In this document: positions 24,642-35,545 of the stretch, piece after piece | How the letters are laid out: the number at the start of each line of letters is the position of its first letter | Position numbering within the stretch: the stretch's first letter is position 1 | NCBI GenBank assembly: GCA_014706295.1 | Contig: JACSVZ010000011.1 | Span: 2,316,663-2,380,662, forward strand | Direction: 5' to 3' | Length of the DNA stretch: 64,000 nucleotides | Origin: Lycocorax pyrrhopterus obiensis | Lineage: Eukaryota > Chordata > Aves > Passeriformes > Paradisaeidae | The notes under the pieces: generated by a model | Seen by the model: only the letters and a program-made list of their open reading frames with translations | Database searches by the model: none | Told to the model about the DNA's origin: nothing | Position numbers and translations under genes: made by a program

Positions 24642-26261
24642 ACCTGCCTCATTAAGGATTTCTTAATTGAAAACAAGACTCGGTTATAGACACTTGAAAA
24701 GTTTGTTGTTGCTAATTGTTAGCTTCAGAAGATGCTGTGGCTCCCAAGTGGCTTTTATTTTCAGGCAGAAAATGCAGAGTAAAGATGTTTTAATTGACCA
24801 ATGAGTCAATAATAAAATAATTTAAAAATCTACTTCATCAGTAGTAGCAACTTCTGGGTGTTTGAAGTCCCCTGCATGTAATCAATCCAGCTTCTATAAA
24901 CTGTCAGCACAGTATTAAGCTGTTCTCGCATTCCTGTAAAGGATTTTATTTAGGGAAAATAGGTTTTGAACACCAGTTTCTTCCCACTATGGGCTTCATC
25001 TTGAAGCAAATTAAACAAAAGGTACTGGAATAATTACCTCCTCACTTAATTTCACAGTAGAATCCTTCCTTTTTCTAGGAAGCTCTCTTGCATCCCTTGG
25101 TGTTGTGTCACTTGCTGTGGCCAACACGTCAGCATGTCCTTAACAAACTGGAGTGTGTGCTTCAAACCTCTCCCGTTCTTAAGGCAAGAGGATTTCTTCT
25201 TCAACTGCCTGGAAATGGCATCCTTGGGGCAGAACAAATATTGCAGATTCCTTTGTTTACATGTGGGAAGTGATTTTGCAATTCATATGTGGGGGGAAGC
25301 CCTTGTGAACCTCTTCCTACCATGAAACAACTTCCTTGTGCCCTCAGACCAGTCTGTGCACTGCAATCTCAAATGCACAGCCACGTAATAAAGTTGTAAA
25401 TGTAAAATTTAATCTTTGGAGCGCGGAAAAGCTTTACTAAAAGCTTTAACTCTAGATTTATAGGAGAAAATAATGAATTTACTGTACAGTTAGGCTATGT
25501 TTTTAGGCTTGAACAGCAGCTGCCTCTTGCTACTCTGTGAAATTTCTCATTTTCAAGTCTCTCTAATAGTTGTTTTACTCTTGGTAGATCCAATAATCAG
25601 ATGATGGACTAACAGGATGTGTGTTTAGGTTCCACTGGGGCCGTGCAGCACTGGCAGGATAATTAGCACATCCAGAGTCCTCATGGTTTCAGTCAGTGCT
25701 TCACATGTAAATAAAGTCTGACTTTGGTGTGCCCTGTCACTGGCTCCTGTAAGAAATGAGAAGTTATTGATCTTGTTTACCACAGTGTGTCTTTAAGGAG
25801 AGGCCTGCATTTCCCTGCAAAATGCTGCTGGCTGCCAAGGCTGCTGGATAAAGCAGGATTAAGTGTGTATATCTAGGAGCCACTGCTATAGCCAGGAGTT
25901 ATTAGGAAGATAGTAGTTGAATGGTGTTAACTTAAAAAGGGTAAAGTCTTTATCCCCTAACTGGCTGGGCTCTGTTTGCTTCAAGGAAAATCATTATATT
26001 GACTTTTTTTGGGGGAAAAAAAAAGGTAGGGAGAAAATTTGGATTTATGTAGCAGTCTTTTCAGCATTTCAGTTTCTCAGAGCAGTGTGTTAAATTTTTC
26101 ACCCCCTTTTAGGGGTGAGAATAAGCAGATGCTGATATTTCCTGCACCTTCTTGATGTGCCCAGCTGAAGAATGACACTACAGGAGAACTAAAAGCTGAG
26201 GAAGGACTCAACAAGGGCAGTGAAATGAGCCAGTGTATGATAACCTATCCTGAACTTCATT
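24642..26261. other. Unassigned AT-rich non-coding stretch
   Basis: Unique sequence with T and A homopolymer runs at about 26003-26022. No gene or repeat family was recognised. Confidence 0.45.
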
Positions 26262-26529
26262 CCAGTGCCTGAAGGAGCCTGCAGGAAAGATGGAGAGAAA
26301 CTTTTTATGAGGGCCTGTAGCGACAGAACAAGGGGGAATGGGTTCACACTGACAGAGAGTCAGTTCAGATTGGATATTTGGGAGAAATTGTTCCCTGGGA
26401 GGGTGGGCAGGCCCTGGCACAGGGTGCCCAGAGCAGCTGTGGCTGCCCCTGGATCCCTGGCAGTGCCCAAGGCCAGGTTGGACATTGGGGCTTGGAGCAG
26501 CCTGGGACAGTGGAAGGTGTCCCTGCCCA
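26262..26529 (+). mobile_element. CR1 LINE fragment lacking its 3' terminus
   Basis: The sense-oriented CR1 begins near gtgcctgaaggagcctgcag. It runs through 'gacagaacaagggggaatgg' and the conserved block ccctgggagggtgggcaggc to tggaaggtgtccctgccca. It then stops abruptly, where the other copies continue with 'tggcaggggtgg' and the terminal ccaacccaaaccat block. CR1 reverse transcription starts at the 3' end, so a copy lacking that end implies a later deletion or rearrangement. The part before the conserved block retains more of the older, AT-richer CR1 sequence than the 18777 copy. Confidence 0.9.
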
Positions 26530-27185
26530 CGGGCTCCCCCTGTTTAGCAGTGGGTTATTTAGATTTATTAATCTTTTACAACTGATCATTTCCTTCTCCC
26601 TTGAAGCAAGAGGCCTGTCTGAAGGGACTGGATGAATGTTTTTCATTAAATATATCCTGATTGCTTCAGAAATGATTTGAAGGTGCATTGACCCTGAAAT
26701 ATTCGTTCACTGCCTCATGTTCCCTTCACAGTGACCTCCTGGTGTTCCCTGATGAACAAAAGTTTTCCTATGGGGATTGTGCCCTCTTGCCAAGAGGAAG
26801 AACATGGTTTGTGATCAGAAAATCCCCAGAGGTTGCCTTAAAGTATTTCAGAATTAAGATGGGTTGACTTTCATGTACATTTTCTTGATTTTACTGCTGG
26901 TACCAAGGTTTTAAAGCAATGCCTTTAGATATAGACAGCAGGTACAAATATCAATTCTCAGTCTCACTCCCATCTCTGAATTGTCAGTTCTGTGGTCCCC
27001 TTGTGTCAGAAGCAGTTATTCAATTAAATGTTTCTCAGAAAGTGCTTGGGATCCCTTCCAAGGCTTGTTCTCCTCAGTGTGCAGTGGGAAGAGAAACCTT
27101 CTGGTGAGTAGGAAGTCAACCTGCTGCTGACTTCAGCTCTCTTTTCAGTCTCGGGTAAAAGAGCTTCCTTCCCCTTTATTTACGC
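26530..27185. other. Unassigned non-coding stretch
   Basis: Unique sequence. An acceptor-like ctctgaattgtcag at about 26988 and a donor-like ttctg|gtgagt at about 27102 bracket a 110-bp open segment. The pair is weak and the peptide is unfamiliar, so I do not call an exon. Confidence 0.4.
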
Positions 27186-27236
27186 TGAATATCACGTTGC
27201 TTCTATTGTGGTGTCATTGAATATTACATTGCTTCT
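27186..27236 (+). repeat. Short direct duplication, 32-bp spacing
   Basis: tgaatatcacgttgcttct at 27186-27204 recurs as tgaatattacattgcttct at 27218-27236, with two mismatches in 19 bases. This is probably a small tandem duplication. Confidence 0.6.
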
Positions 27237-28737
27237 GTGCATGTCCCCAAGGATTACCTGGAACTTCTCCATGGTTTACAGGTGGCTGCTCCATGATGCA
27301 TCCAACCCTCACTGATAAGTCAATGTCGCTCCTTCTGCTTCGGCAGTTTCAGGGGAGGCTTGTAGAAAAGTTTCTGGGTTTGAATATTTTCTGATAAATC
27401 AAGACTGTTCTGATAATAGCTCTAATTTTTTTTTATAATGGCCAGAAATAAACTCTATAAATCTAATTTACACAGGTCAATGCAGGTAGACAACAGTGGT
27501 GTGTTATACAGTAAATTATATGGGCTATAATTTATGGCTGCGAATGTAAGGCAGGATACGTAAAGCAGAGTAAGGCGAATGTGCTGCTAAACTTCTCTAA
27601 CACAAGGCAAATTGTGTTTTGTTGAAGGTGATGAGACCAGGAGGGGTTAAAATAAAGTCATCATGGGATGTGAACAGGAAGCTCCACCCAACGGAGGGAT
27701 GGCTGGCAGTGCAAAGTGTTTCTGTTTGCTGCTAAGTGGAATGAGACTTCTGAGAGCCCTTTATCAGCTTTTCTTCAAAACATGGAAAACTAATTTAATC
27801 TTGAGTATGAAAATTTCATAGCTACTGACTCCAGTCAGAAACTGCAGGGGTTGAGCAAGCAACACCTCAGCACCTGGCTGAGCATCCTCATGGCATCGGC
27901 AGCTGTCAGGCAGAGGTGAGGAGGCAGCGGGTTGTCATCTGTGACTTCTGGAAATGAAATTGTCGATACTGGATCCTGAAAGTTTATGAAGATGAAAGGG
28001 CTTATTGTCATGTTCTTGAAAAATTCAGCCTTTGGAGAAAATGGGTTACTAATTACTGCAGTAATATGCAGTATTCTGTTGTTAGCTGAGCCTGATAATA
28101 ACTTCATAAGTTAAAAATGACAGGTGTTTAAAATGTTTTCATAGTAAAAAGTCCCAAATTAACTGTAGCTATAAAAGCCATATGCTTCAAAATTTTAAAC
28201 TGCTCTGTTGCCTCTTGAGAGTGAAATCTGTGTGGATCAGTCACGACCACACGAAACTTTCATTTCTATTTGGTGGGCTGATTAAATCCCCCATTGCACC
28301 CACCGACACAAGCCTGGAGAATGACACCAGGTTTTTAACTTGCGTTCAGTATCACTCTCTATTAGGACTTGACTTTGCATAAAACATTTCATGTGACAAC
28401 TTCAGATGGCACAAATGGTAGAGCCAGGCCATCAGGAGGATGGAGTTTTGGTTGTTATTTGAAGCTCAAATAGTATGTACTTATTGGCACATATGTTCAA
28501 CAACATTTAACAAAGGCTGGGAAATCTAAATGCCATAAAGCAGCCAAAATACAGCTGTTCCCACTGTGCACTGGAGCCTTCAGTGGTGGCAGAAACACCC
28601 TGGTTTTGGTGGTGATGGGTGACAAGACACAGGGATCATTGGTGAGGTGAAGTGTTGCCACTGCCTGGAGGCCAGCTTTGCCCCATTTGCAGTCTGTTGT
28701 ATAAAATCTGTTTTCTATCTGAGGGATGATGTGGCTC
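27237..28737. other. Unassigned AT-rich non-coding stretch
   Basis: Unique sequence with no recognisable repeat, RNA or coding exon. Confidence 0.45.
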
Positions 28738-29145
28738 TCCTGGAGCCTGTAAGGCTGGGAGAGCTGGGATTGTTCAGCCTGGAGAGGAGAAGCTTTGGGG
28801 TGACCTCAGTGTGGCCTTGCAGGGCCTGAAGGAGCTGCAGGAAAGCTGGAGAGAGACAATGGCCAAGGGCTGGAGGGCCAGGACACAGGGAATGGCTTCC
28901 TAGTGCCAGAGGGCAGGGCTGGATGGGATCTTGGGCAGGAATTGTTCCCTGGGAGGGTGGGCAGGCCCTGGCACAGGGTGCCCAGAGCAGCTGTGGCTGC
29001 CCCTGGATCCCTGGCAGTGCCCAAGGCCAGGTTGGACATTGGGGCTTGGAGCAGCCTGGGACAGTGGAAGGTGTCCCTGCCCATGGCAGGGGTGGCACTG
29101 GGTGGTCTTTAAGGTCCCTCCCAACCCAAACCATCCTGGGATTGT
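28738..29145 (+). mobile_element. CR1 LINE 3' fragment (about 408 bp), longest sense copy of this subfamily here
   Basis: It starts within the end of the reverse transcriptase coding region. The encoded LGELGLFSLERRSFG matches the CR1 pattern 'L-ELGLFSLERRR-G', with cagcctggagaggagaagct in the DNA. It continues through the 3' UTR blocks ccctgggagggtgggcaggc and tggcaggggtggcactggg, and ends at aacccaaaccatcctgggat near 29145. The element is 5'-truncated and non-functional. It is very similar to the copies at 18777 and 26262 over their shared core. Confidence 0.95.
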
Positions 29146-31187
29146 ACAAAGTGTATCTTCTGTCTGATGGGCAACAGGGTGATTTTTTGGGTGTTTTCAG
29201 GGTTGTTTCTTGTTTTCCTCCTCACTGCTGGGCATGTCCCTGCTCTGTGGTGGGGCTGCTGTGGCACTGGCAGTGTCTGACATGGCACAGCCCTGTTCCC
29301 TCCTCACAGAGGTCCCTGCAGCCCCCAGGTGACACCTGGAACAGACACCCAGCACAGCCTGGGGGCTGTGGGGGTTCAGTGCTGAGCTCCCCTGAAGCCT
29401 GCCAGTGACCGTGAAGTGGCACCATGGATTTTTGGGCTTCTAAAGGTGGTGCTCATACCTGTAGACAAGGACACTTGTGACCTTCCTTGCCTTATGCTAA
29501 AGGCGCCACGCATTCTACACACACTTTCAGATGCTTGAACACATTTTAGAACATTAGGTCACTTGTGTGCAAATTAGTTTTGCTGGGTTTTTTTTTCTTA
29601 AGTTGTTCAGTAACACAAATTCAAAGGTTCTTCCTTATGTTTATCAACCTTTCCTTTGCCATGCAAACCCCTCTGAGCTCGTCCCCTCTCTCCCTTCGGT
29701 GCTGGTTTCACTCCCTGGGCTCAGATGGGCCGAGTGACGGGGGGCACTGATGGAAACTGGAGTGGCAGGGCTTGTCTGGGTCTGTTCTGGCCTCATCCCT
29801 CCTGCAGCCCAGCTTTTCTGGTCGGCTGGGTTTCTCTATCTCATCTCCCTACGTTTTGCATGCAATATGCTGCACGTTTGCCAGACAGCCCAGGCTACTC
29901 CACCGCTGTGTAACTGTGCTTGACATTTAATTTAAAATCAAAGATACCATTCTGTAATAGTTTGTTAAGCTGTGCCTCAGTCCCAAGCAGCGTAAGTCAC
30001 CTGATTTTCAGTGCAAGAGGCAATTCACTGCTCTGGCTGTGTTTTCAGGATGGTTCTGCCTTGGAATAGGAATGCAGAAAGGTTAGGTGCCATTCTCTGT
30101 CGCCCAAACTCAAACTGAAGGCCCATAATTTGTGAGTTGTCAGCACAAAACTAATTTCACTTCAAATATTTTCATTTCTTACTGGTCTGTAGGCTCTAAA
30201 AAAAAGCAAATGTGTGAATCAACCTGGAATTCTCTATTATTCTGTAATTGTGTGGAGAGGAGATTCATGTGTGAATAATTATTTGCTTGGCCTTTTATTT
30301 TCTAAAGGGAACAAGGAAGCAAGGTAAAAACAATTAAATCTATATTTATACCAAAGAATTTTTTTTAAGCATGAACTAAGGGCTGGATCTTGCAATGTTC
30401 ATTGTGGTTACTGGCTGGAATATTTGTTGGGAATGAAGCCTTTTGTGCAGTTTGTTTGGGTTTCTTTAGTGAAATAGAAGTGCCAAAAAAAGTCTTAATT
30501 CCATGAAAAATGTGGTTACATCAAACACACCTACAAACTTGTCAGTGTTTTGTAGCCAAATGTCTACATTTATAATGTAGGACATTGCATGCTCACAGTT
30601 CAGTTGTTTCTTCCAGAACAGACAAAAACCTGAGGAATTTCTTGTTCCCCACAGTGGAGCACTTTGCCTGCGGTGATTTTGTCACTGATCCCTGTGTAAG
30701 TTCCACTGTGACCCCAAGAAACCTTTCTGGGACGTGCTTCACTCAAAACTACGAAACGTGCACGTGAAGTTTTGGTTCTGTCAATGCAATGCTGAATGTG
30801 GAGGAAAGCTGGGCAAGCTGGGACAAGATCTCCAGGTGTATCTGGGATAACAAATCCTAAAACTGTTTCCAGGTTTCCTGACTTGAAACATTCTCTGTGA
30901 CAATACCTAATCCAAACCACAGGACCGGTGGATCCCCACGTCCTGTCACATGGGTGTATGTGAGGAGGCTTGAAAGCATCAGGGGCATCATGAAGCTGTG
31001 CCTTAAAGAGAAAATAGATATCGGCATGATACATGACCTGGTGGGATCTGAATAAGAAGCGAGGAGGGTTGTTGACCTGCTGATCCCTAATAAAGTTAAA
31101 TCCAGCTGCTTCCTTTCTCCCTGTGCAGGTGACACTGCCAGCGGGGACTCTTGGGGATACAGAAGCACTGAGGACATTTTTCTGGGA
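29146..31187. other. Unassigned non-coding stretch
   Basis: Unique sequence, moderately GC-rich at 29200-29420 and 29680-29910 and AT-rich after that. No repeat family, RNA gene or exon is supported. Confidence 0.45.
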
Positions 31188-31885
31188 ATCATAGGATTGC
31201 TTAGGTTGGAAAAGGACTTTAAGATCTTAAATTAACACAGCACTGCCAAGTCCACCCCCTAAACCATGTCCCCAAGTGCCACATCCACGTGGCTTTTAAA
31301 TAGCTGCAGGGATGGGCACTCCAAACCTCCCTGGGCAGCCCCTGCCAAGGCCTGAGCACCCTTTCCATGGGGAAATTCCTGCTGCTGTCCAACCTGAGCC
31401 TCCCCTGGCCCAGCCTGAGGCCGTTCCCTCTCCTCCTGTCCCTGTTCCCTGGGAGCAGAGCCCGACCCCCCCGGCTGCCCCCTCCTGTCAGGGAGTTGTG
31501 CAGAGCCACAAGGTCCCCCCTGAGCCTCCTTTGCTCCAGGCTGAGCCCCTTTCCCAGCTCCCTCAGCCGCTCCTGGGGCTCCAGCCCCTTCCCAGCTCCG
31601 TTCCCTGCCCTGGACTCGCTCCAGCCCCTCAGGGTCTCTCTGGCCGGGAGGGCCCAGAACTGGACACAGCCCTCGAGGTCCCTCAGCAGGGCCAGCACAG
31701 GGGACGGGCCCTGCCCTGGGCCTGCTGCCACCCCAGGCTGGCACAGCCCAGGTGCCCTCGGCCTCTTGCCCACCTGGGCACCCCTGGGCTCGTGTCCAGC
31801 CCCTGTCCCAGCACCCTCAGGTCCCTTTGCTCTGGACCTCTTCCCAGCCCCTCTGCCCCAACCTGGAGCAATTCAGGGGGTTCCT
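31188..31885 (-). mobile_element. CR1 LINE fragment, about 700 bp, minus orientation (longest CR1 in the window)
   Basis: On the plus strand it reads as the reverse complement of a CR1. It starts with the 3' terminus (aatcataggattgcttaggt, then tggaaaaggactttaagatc), then cactgccaagtcca and ccctaaaccatgtcccca. It continues into reversed reverse-transcriptase-tail sequence such as ctttgctccaggctgagccc and cagaactggacacagccctc. It is GC-rich with many CpGs, which explains the long antisense open frames (up to 222 codons) across it. The 3' terminus differs from that of the 18777/28738 type, so it belongs to a different CR1 subfamily. It is 5'-truncated and cannot move on its own. The right boundary is approximate. 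Confidence 0.95.
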
Positions 31886-32871
31886 TCTTGAAGAATGTCC
31901 AGCTTTCGTGGAGAGTTGAAGGCTGTCCCAGTTCTTGCACATTTATTGTTAGTTGTGAAGCAATTTATGCATTCTGGTAACATCCCAGAGCGGTCTCAGC
32001 CACGGAGTGCTTTAAACCAGAACCTATATTTTAGAAGTAGTGTTTGTTTTGGAACTACGAGCCTGGTAAATCTTAAAGCGTGTACCATTTGCAAAGCTTG
32101 CTGGAGTGAGTGAAGCCTAATTTAACATATTTCAGGCTCTCTGGCACGCATGTGAGTGATGCATTCTGCCTTGAAGGTGACTAATAGCAATTAAGAGCCA
32201 GAAGATGTCATGATCCTCTGTGAGGGGGCAGCCACTTTTGAAGCTGTTGCAATTGAAACACTGAACCAGTGTTTCAAGTGTAAACTAAACTGGGACATTT
32301 TTAAGGCTGTAGTGTTTAATGTTAGGAGTGTCTGTAGTGCTTTAGGGACACGTGTTGCTGTCCTCAGAGGTCAGCACGAGATGCAGTGAATTTTGGGGAA
32401 GGGCAAGGTGTTTCTGGAAGGATGGGTTTGAGCTGAAGGGAGGAAACAGTGATTTCTGTAAGGTTTTGCACTGGGGATAATTTGGATTGGGGAGTGAGGA
32501 GGAGTCTTTAGGTTTCACTGAGGTTGCTTTTCTCCTTCCCCTGAAATAGGCAGAGTATAAAATGGTTGGATGACGCCTCTTTGGGTTTTGTGTTGGGTGG
32601 TGTTTGTGGGTTTGGGGTGTTTTACCTGTCTCTGCCCAGGAGTTGTTGGGACATGCTGCTGGCAGCTGCCCAGGCTTTCGAGCAGCTTTGTCCTGTGGGT
32701 TGTAGGGCTGCAGCAGAACCTCAGATTGCCCTGGAGAGGTCTGTGCCCCCACTGGGGAAAGGGGCCTCAGCTAAAACTTGAATAGAAGCATAATGGATGA
32801 GCAATATTCTTTTTGCCATATCAGCTGTCTATCAGGGGCAAAATTACCTGTAATGTGTATTTTCAAACTTT
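31886..32871. other. Unassigned non-coding stretch
   Basis: Unique sequence apart from the short hairpin listed separately. No gene or repeat family was recognised. Confidence 0.45.
32253..32277 (+). repeat. Short perfect inverted repeat (11-bp arms, 3-nt loop)
   Basis: ttgaaacactg, a loop aac, then cagtgtttcaa. The arms are exact complements. It could form a small hairpin, but short palindromes of this size are expected occasionally by chance. Confidence 0.7.
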
Positions 32872-33141
32872 TGGAGTTTTTTTTTAGTTTTGGGGATATT
32901 TTTTTGTTTGGTGTTTTTGTTGTTTATTTTGTTTTGGAGGGTTTTTTTGGTTGGTTTTGTTTTGTTTGGGGTTTTTTTTGGTAGGTCTTTTTGTTTTGTT
33001 TTTTTGCTTGGGTTGTTTTTTTTGTTTTCTTGTTGTTGGTTTTGGGGGTTTTGTTTTTTGTTTTATTTTTCTGTTTGGCTTTTTTTTGTTTTTTTGGTGG
33101 TTTTTCATTGTTTGGTTGGTTGTTGTTTTTTTTTTTTCTTG
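32872..33141 (+). repeat. Low-complexity T/G tract, about 270 bp
   Basis: Almost pure T and G on the plus strand: runs of T broken by G, GG or up to GGGGG, for example gttttgtttggggttttttt. A and C are nearly absent. The unit is irregular (TTTTG, TTTGG, TTGGG), so it is a degenerate simple repeat. The minus strand is A/C only. The open frames through it encode only F/L/G/V/W-rich (plus strand) or K/Q/N/T/P-rich (minus strand) low-complexity peptides and are not genes. Confidence 0.9.
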
Positions 33142-35239
33142 GAAGAGGAGCATTTTGTTAGGAACCAGAAATCTGCTTTCTTCCTGAATAATGAGATCCA
33201 GTAAGAAAAACTGGAGCTCTGTGGAGCATTTCCAGAAGTTCTTGCCATGCTCTACCTTTCTTTGAGGCTTTATTACAAACCCAATTTTTTCTTTGCCAGA
33301 AATTATGTAGAGATCTTAGCTTTGGTGGGCCGCCATTTAAAACTAACATTATATCTGTGTCAGTTTGAAATATGGGGAAATATCTGAGTGAGAAAGGGTG
33401 GAAGCTGGAAGTTCAAGGTGCTGGGGGAAAGAAAAAGAGACTGAAACTTCACACAGGAGCCTCTCTTCAAAGAGCCCATTTCAAGCTTGTGATGGGTGGG
33501 GTCTTCAAATAATGGTATTTAGATAATTTAACATGAACTTGGGGAGATAGTACTAAAAAATCCAGATTTTAGGTTTAAAGGTCAAACATACTGCATTAAA
33601 CCAAGGAAACTAATTTATACGAGAACAGATGAAATATCTCCTTCCAGCTTTCTAGAACAGGCCACTAAATATTTTTTAATTGTGGCTGGTCAATAGTTAC
33701 TTAATCTGATTAATCACTGCCAACCTTTAACAGCTTCCTGCTAATGAATGGAGGTTGTTAATGCTCATTTCTCTCCTTTCTCTTGCCCTGCCTTGCTCCC
33801 TAAGAATGAGATCTTTTGTACTGCAATAGGAAACCTTCAGAGACTTTCAGGAAATCATTGCTGACAGCCAAGCTCATGCTTACAGTAACAAAGTGATCTC
33901 ATGGCCATGCATGGGAAAAATAATGTTATTTTTCGCAGCAATTAACTTACAACTGTGGTGATTTATTGAAAATCACTATGAAAAAACCTGCCCAGGATAT
34001 TTGCTTCAGTTGAGATCATAATCCTCATTTTCTACTGAATCAACAGATCAAACTCTTTCAATCCCTCCCGTTCTTGATGAAGCTGTCCCTCCTCCAACTC
34101 TGCCTCCCCTCTCTACTTCTGAACTAGTGGCTTTTGTCCTTTTTCTCCTCTCAAAAGGACAGTGGCAAAATTTTTTTTGCTACTTCAGTAGGAGTGGAAG
34201 GACATAAACTCAGGATTCTCAATATCCAGCAGAGCCAATGGCTGCAAACACCTCATTTCTGTTAATGAAAGCATCCAGATTTGGTTTTTAGAAGGCTTTG
34301 AAAATGTGGCTCTGGCATCAGCTGTGCTATTTCTGACCTCAGGATACTCAAGAGTTCTTCGGAAGATTTTCCTGTTGCCAACTTTGACTTATTTCAGGCT
34401 TTGCTGACTTGAGGCTGGTGCAATGCATTGATATGTACATTGAATTAATATTTTTGTAATTTCCTGGGAATTCTCTTGCATTTTTCTTAAATGAATACTT
34501 CAGAATTCCACAAGAGTACATAAAAAAAAAAGTGTCTTACACCAGCAACTGCTCTATCTGTTGGCAGGCAAAGCCAGCCAGGAGATTTAACCGCTGCGTG
34601 CACAATGTTAGCTACATTATGAAGTACTAAAAAACCAGTTTTTTTCCTGGCTGTTTTTCCACTTGGAAGTGCTAGTGGACACTCAGGCTTAATTGGAACT
34701 GGAAAGCATCTTGCAAATTGGGTTTTGGGTGTAATTTGGTTGTTAAGTAAAGCTTGCCAAATTATTTTGTTGCATTCATGCTAAAATCTGGTGGTTTAGA
34801 ATGGGTTGGGTTGAGTAAGTAAAAAAGTGTCTTAAAAAACAACCCAAACACAACCCAAACTCAACATTTGGTTGTTTTAGGGCAAAATTGCCCAAGTGAG
34901 AGGCTTTTAGTGCTGCTGTCCTGAAGGATCCCAGCACAGAGCTCCTGTTCCAGCCCATGTGGGACATTTCCTCTCCCCCCAGCCCTGTTCCATGAGTGCC
35001 ACAATCATTGTTTGGCAGGAAAAAATTGGTAACACTTCTTCAGCTCCCTGTTTCCTCTTTGGTAATTCTTGTTAGACCTTCTGGAGACAAAGAAGTGAAT
35101 TTTTTTGTAATCTGTTTTCCAGGAGCTTAAGAAAGTGAGAGAATTGTTTGCATTAAGAAAGATCATTATATCTCACTAAATGAAGACAGCAACAAAGCTG
35201 TTTTGGAGAGGGTAATAGCCTGTTGATACACACTATTTT
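33142..35239. other. Unassigned AT-rich non-coding stretch
   Basis: Unique sequence with an A run at about 34524-34532. No gene, RNA or repeat family was recognised. Confidence 0.45.
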
Positions 35240-35545
35240 GGGGGTAGATCTTCCACAATGGGAGCTTTTTTCAAAGGGCTGCTCCCGTCCCAACAATGTG
35301 GAAATCTTCAAAGGCGCTCCTTCATCAATATGCAAATCTTCAAAAGGGGAATTACACAATAACAAGGAAACTCTCAAAGGGAAAGCGGTTACCCAAAGAT
35401 GTAAAAATCTTTGTCAGGGACAGCTCCTCAGTGATTTAAAAGTTCTTCAAAGTGGAAATCACCTCAAGCAATGCAAATTCTCTCCGCGCATGGGAAAGCA
35501 CCGAGAACGCTGCTTCCATGTGTAATCTTTAAAGTGGCAGGAAGT
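35240..35545 (+). repeat. Degenerate tandem array of about 32-37-bp units (roughly 7-9 copies)
   Basis: A motif close to AAATCTTCAAAGGG recurs at fairly regular spacing: gaaatcttcaaagg near 35301, caaatcttcaaaagg near 35333, gaaactctcaaaggg near 35367, aaaatctttgtcaggg near 35404, aaagttcttcaaagtgg near 35438, caaattctctcc near 35474 and gtaatctttaaagtgg near 35522. Steps are mostly 32-37 bp. Between motifs the sequence is variable but often has a ctcc/gcaa-type block. The single open frame across it (100 codons, 35223-35525) therefore has weak K-G repeats every 11-12 residues. I do not recognise a family; it looks like an old, diverged minisatellite. Confidence 0.55.

Noticed and set aside
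26988..27101. Open segment between a CAG acceptor and GTGAGT donor
   Set aside because: Splice signals moderate, no peptide similarity, no partner exon.
28715..29408. Overlapping frames of 140-160 codons
   Set aside because: Explained by the CR1 at 28738-29145.
31312..31980. Longest open frame in the window (222 codons, plus strand) and its overlapping minus-strand frames
   Set aside because: It lies almost wholly within the antisense CR1 at 31188-31885; GC richness of the repeat removes stop codons. Not a gene.
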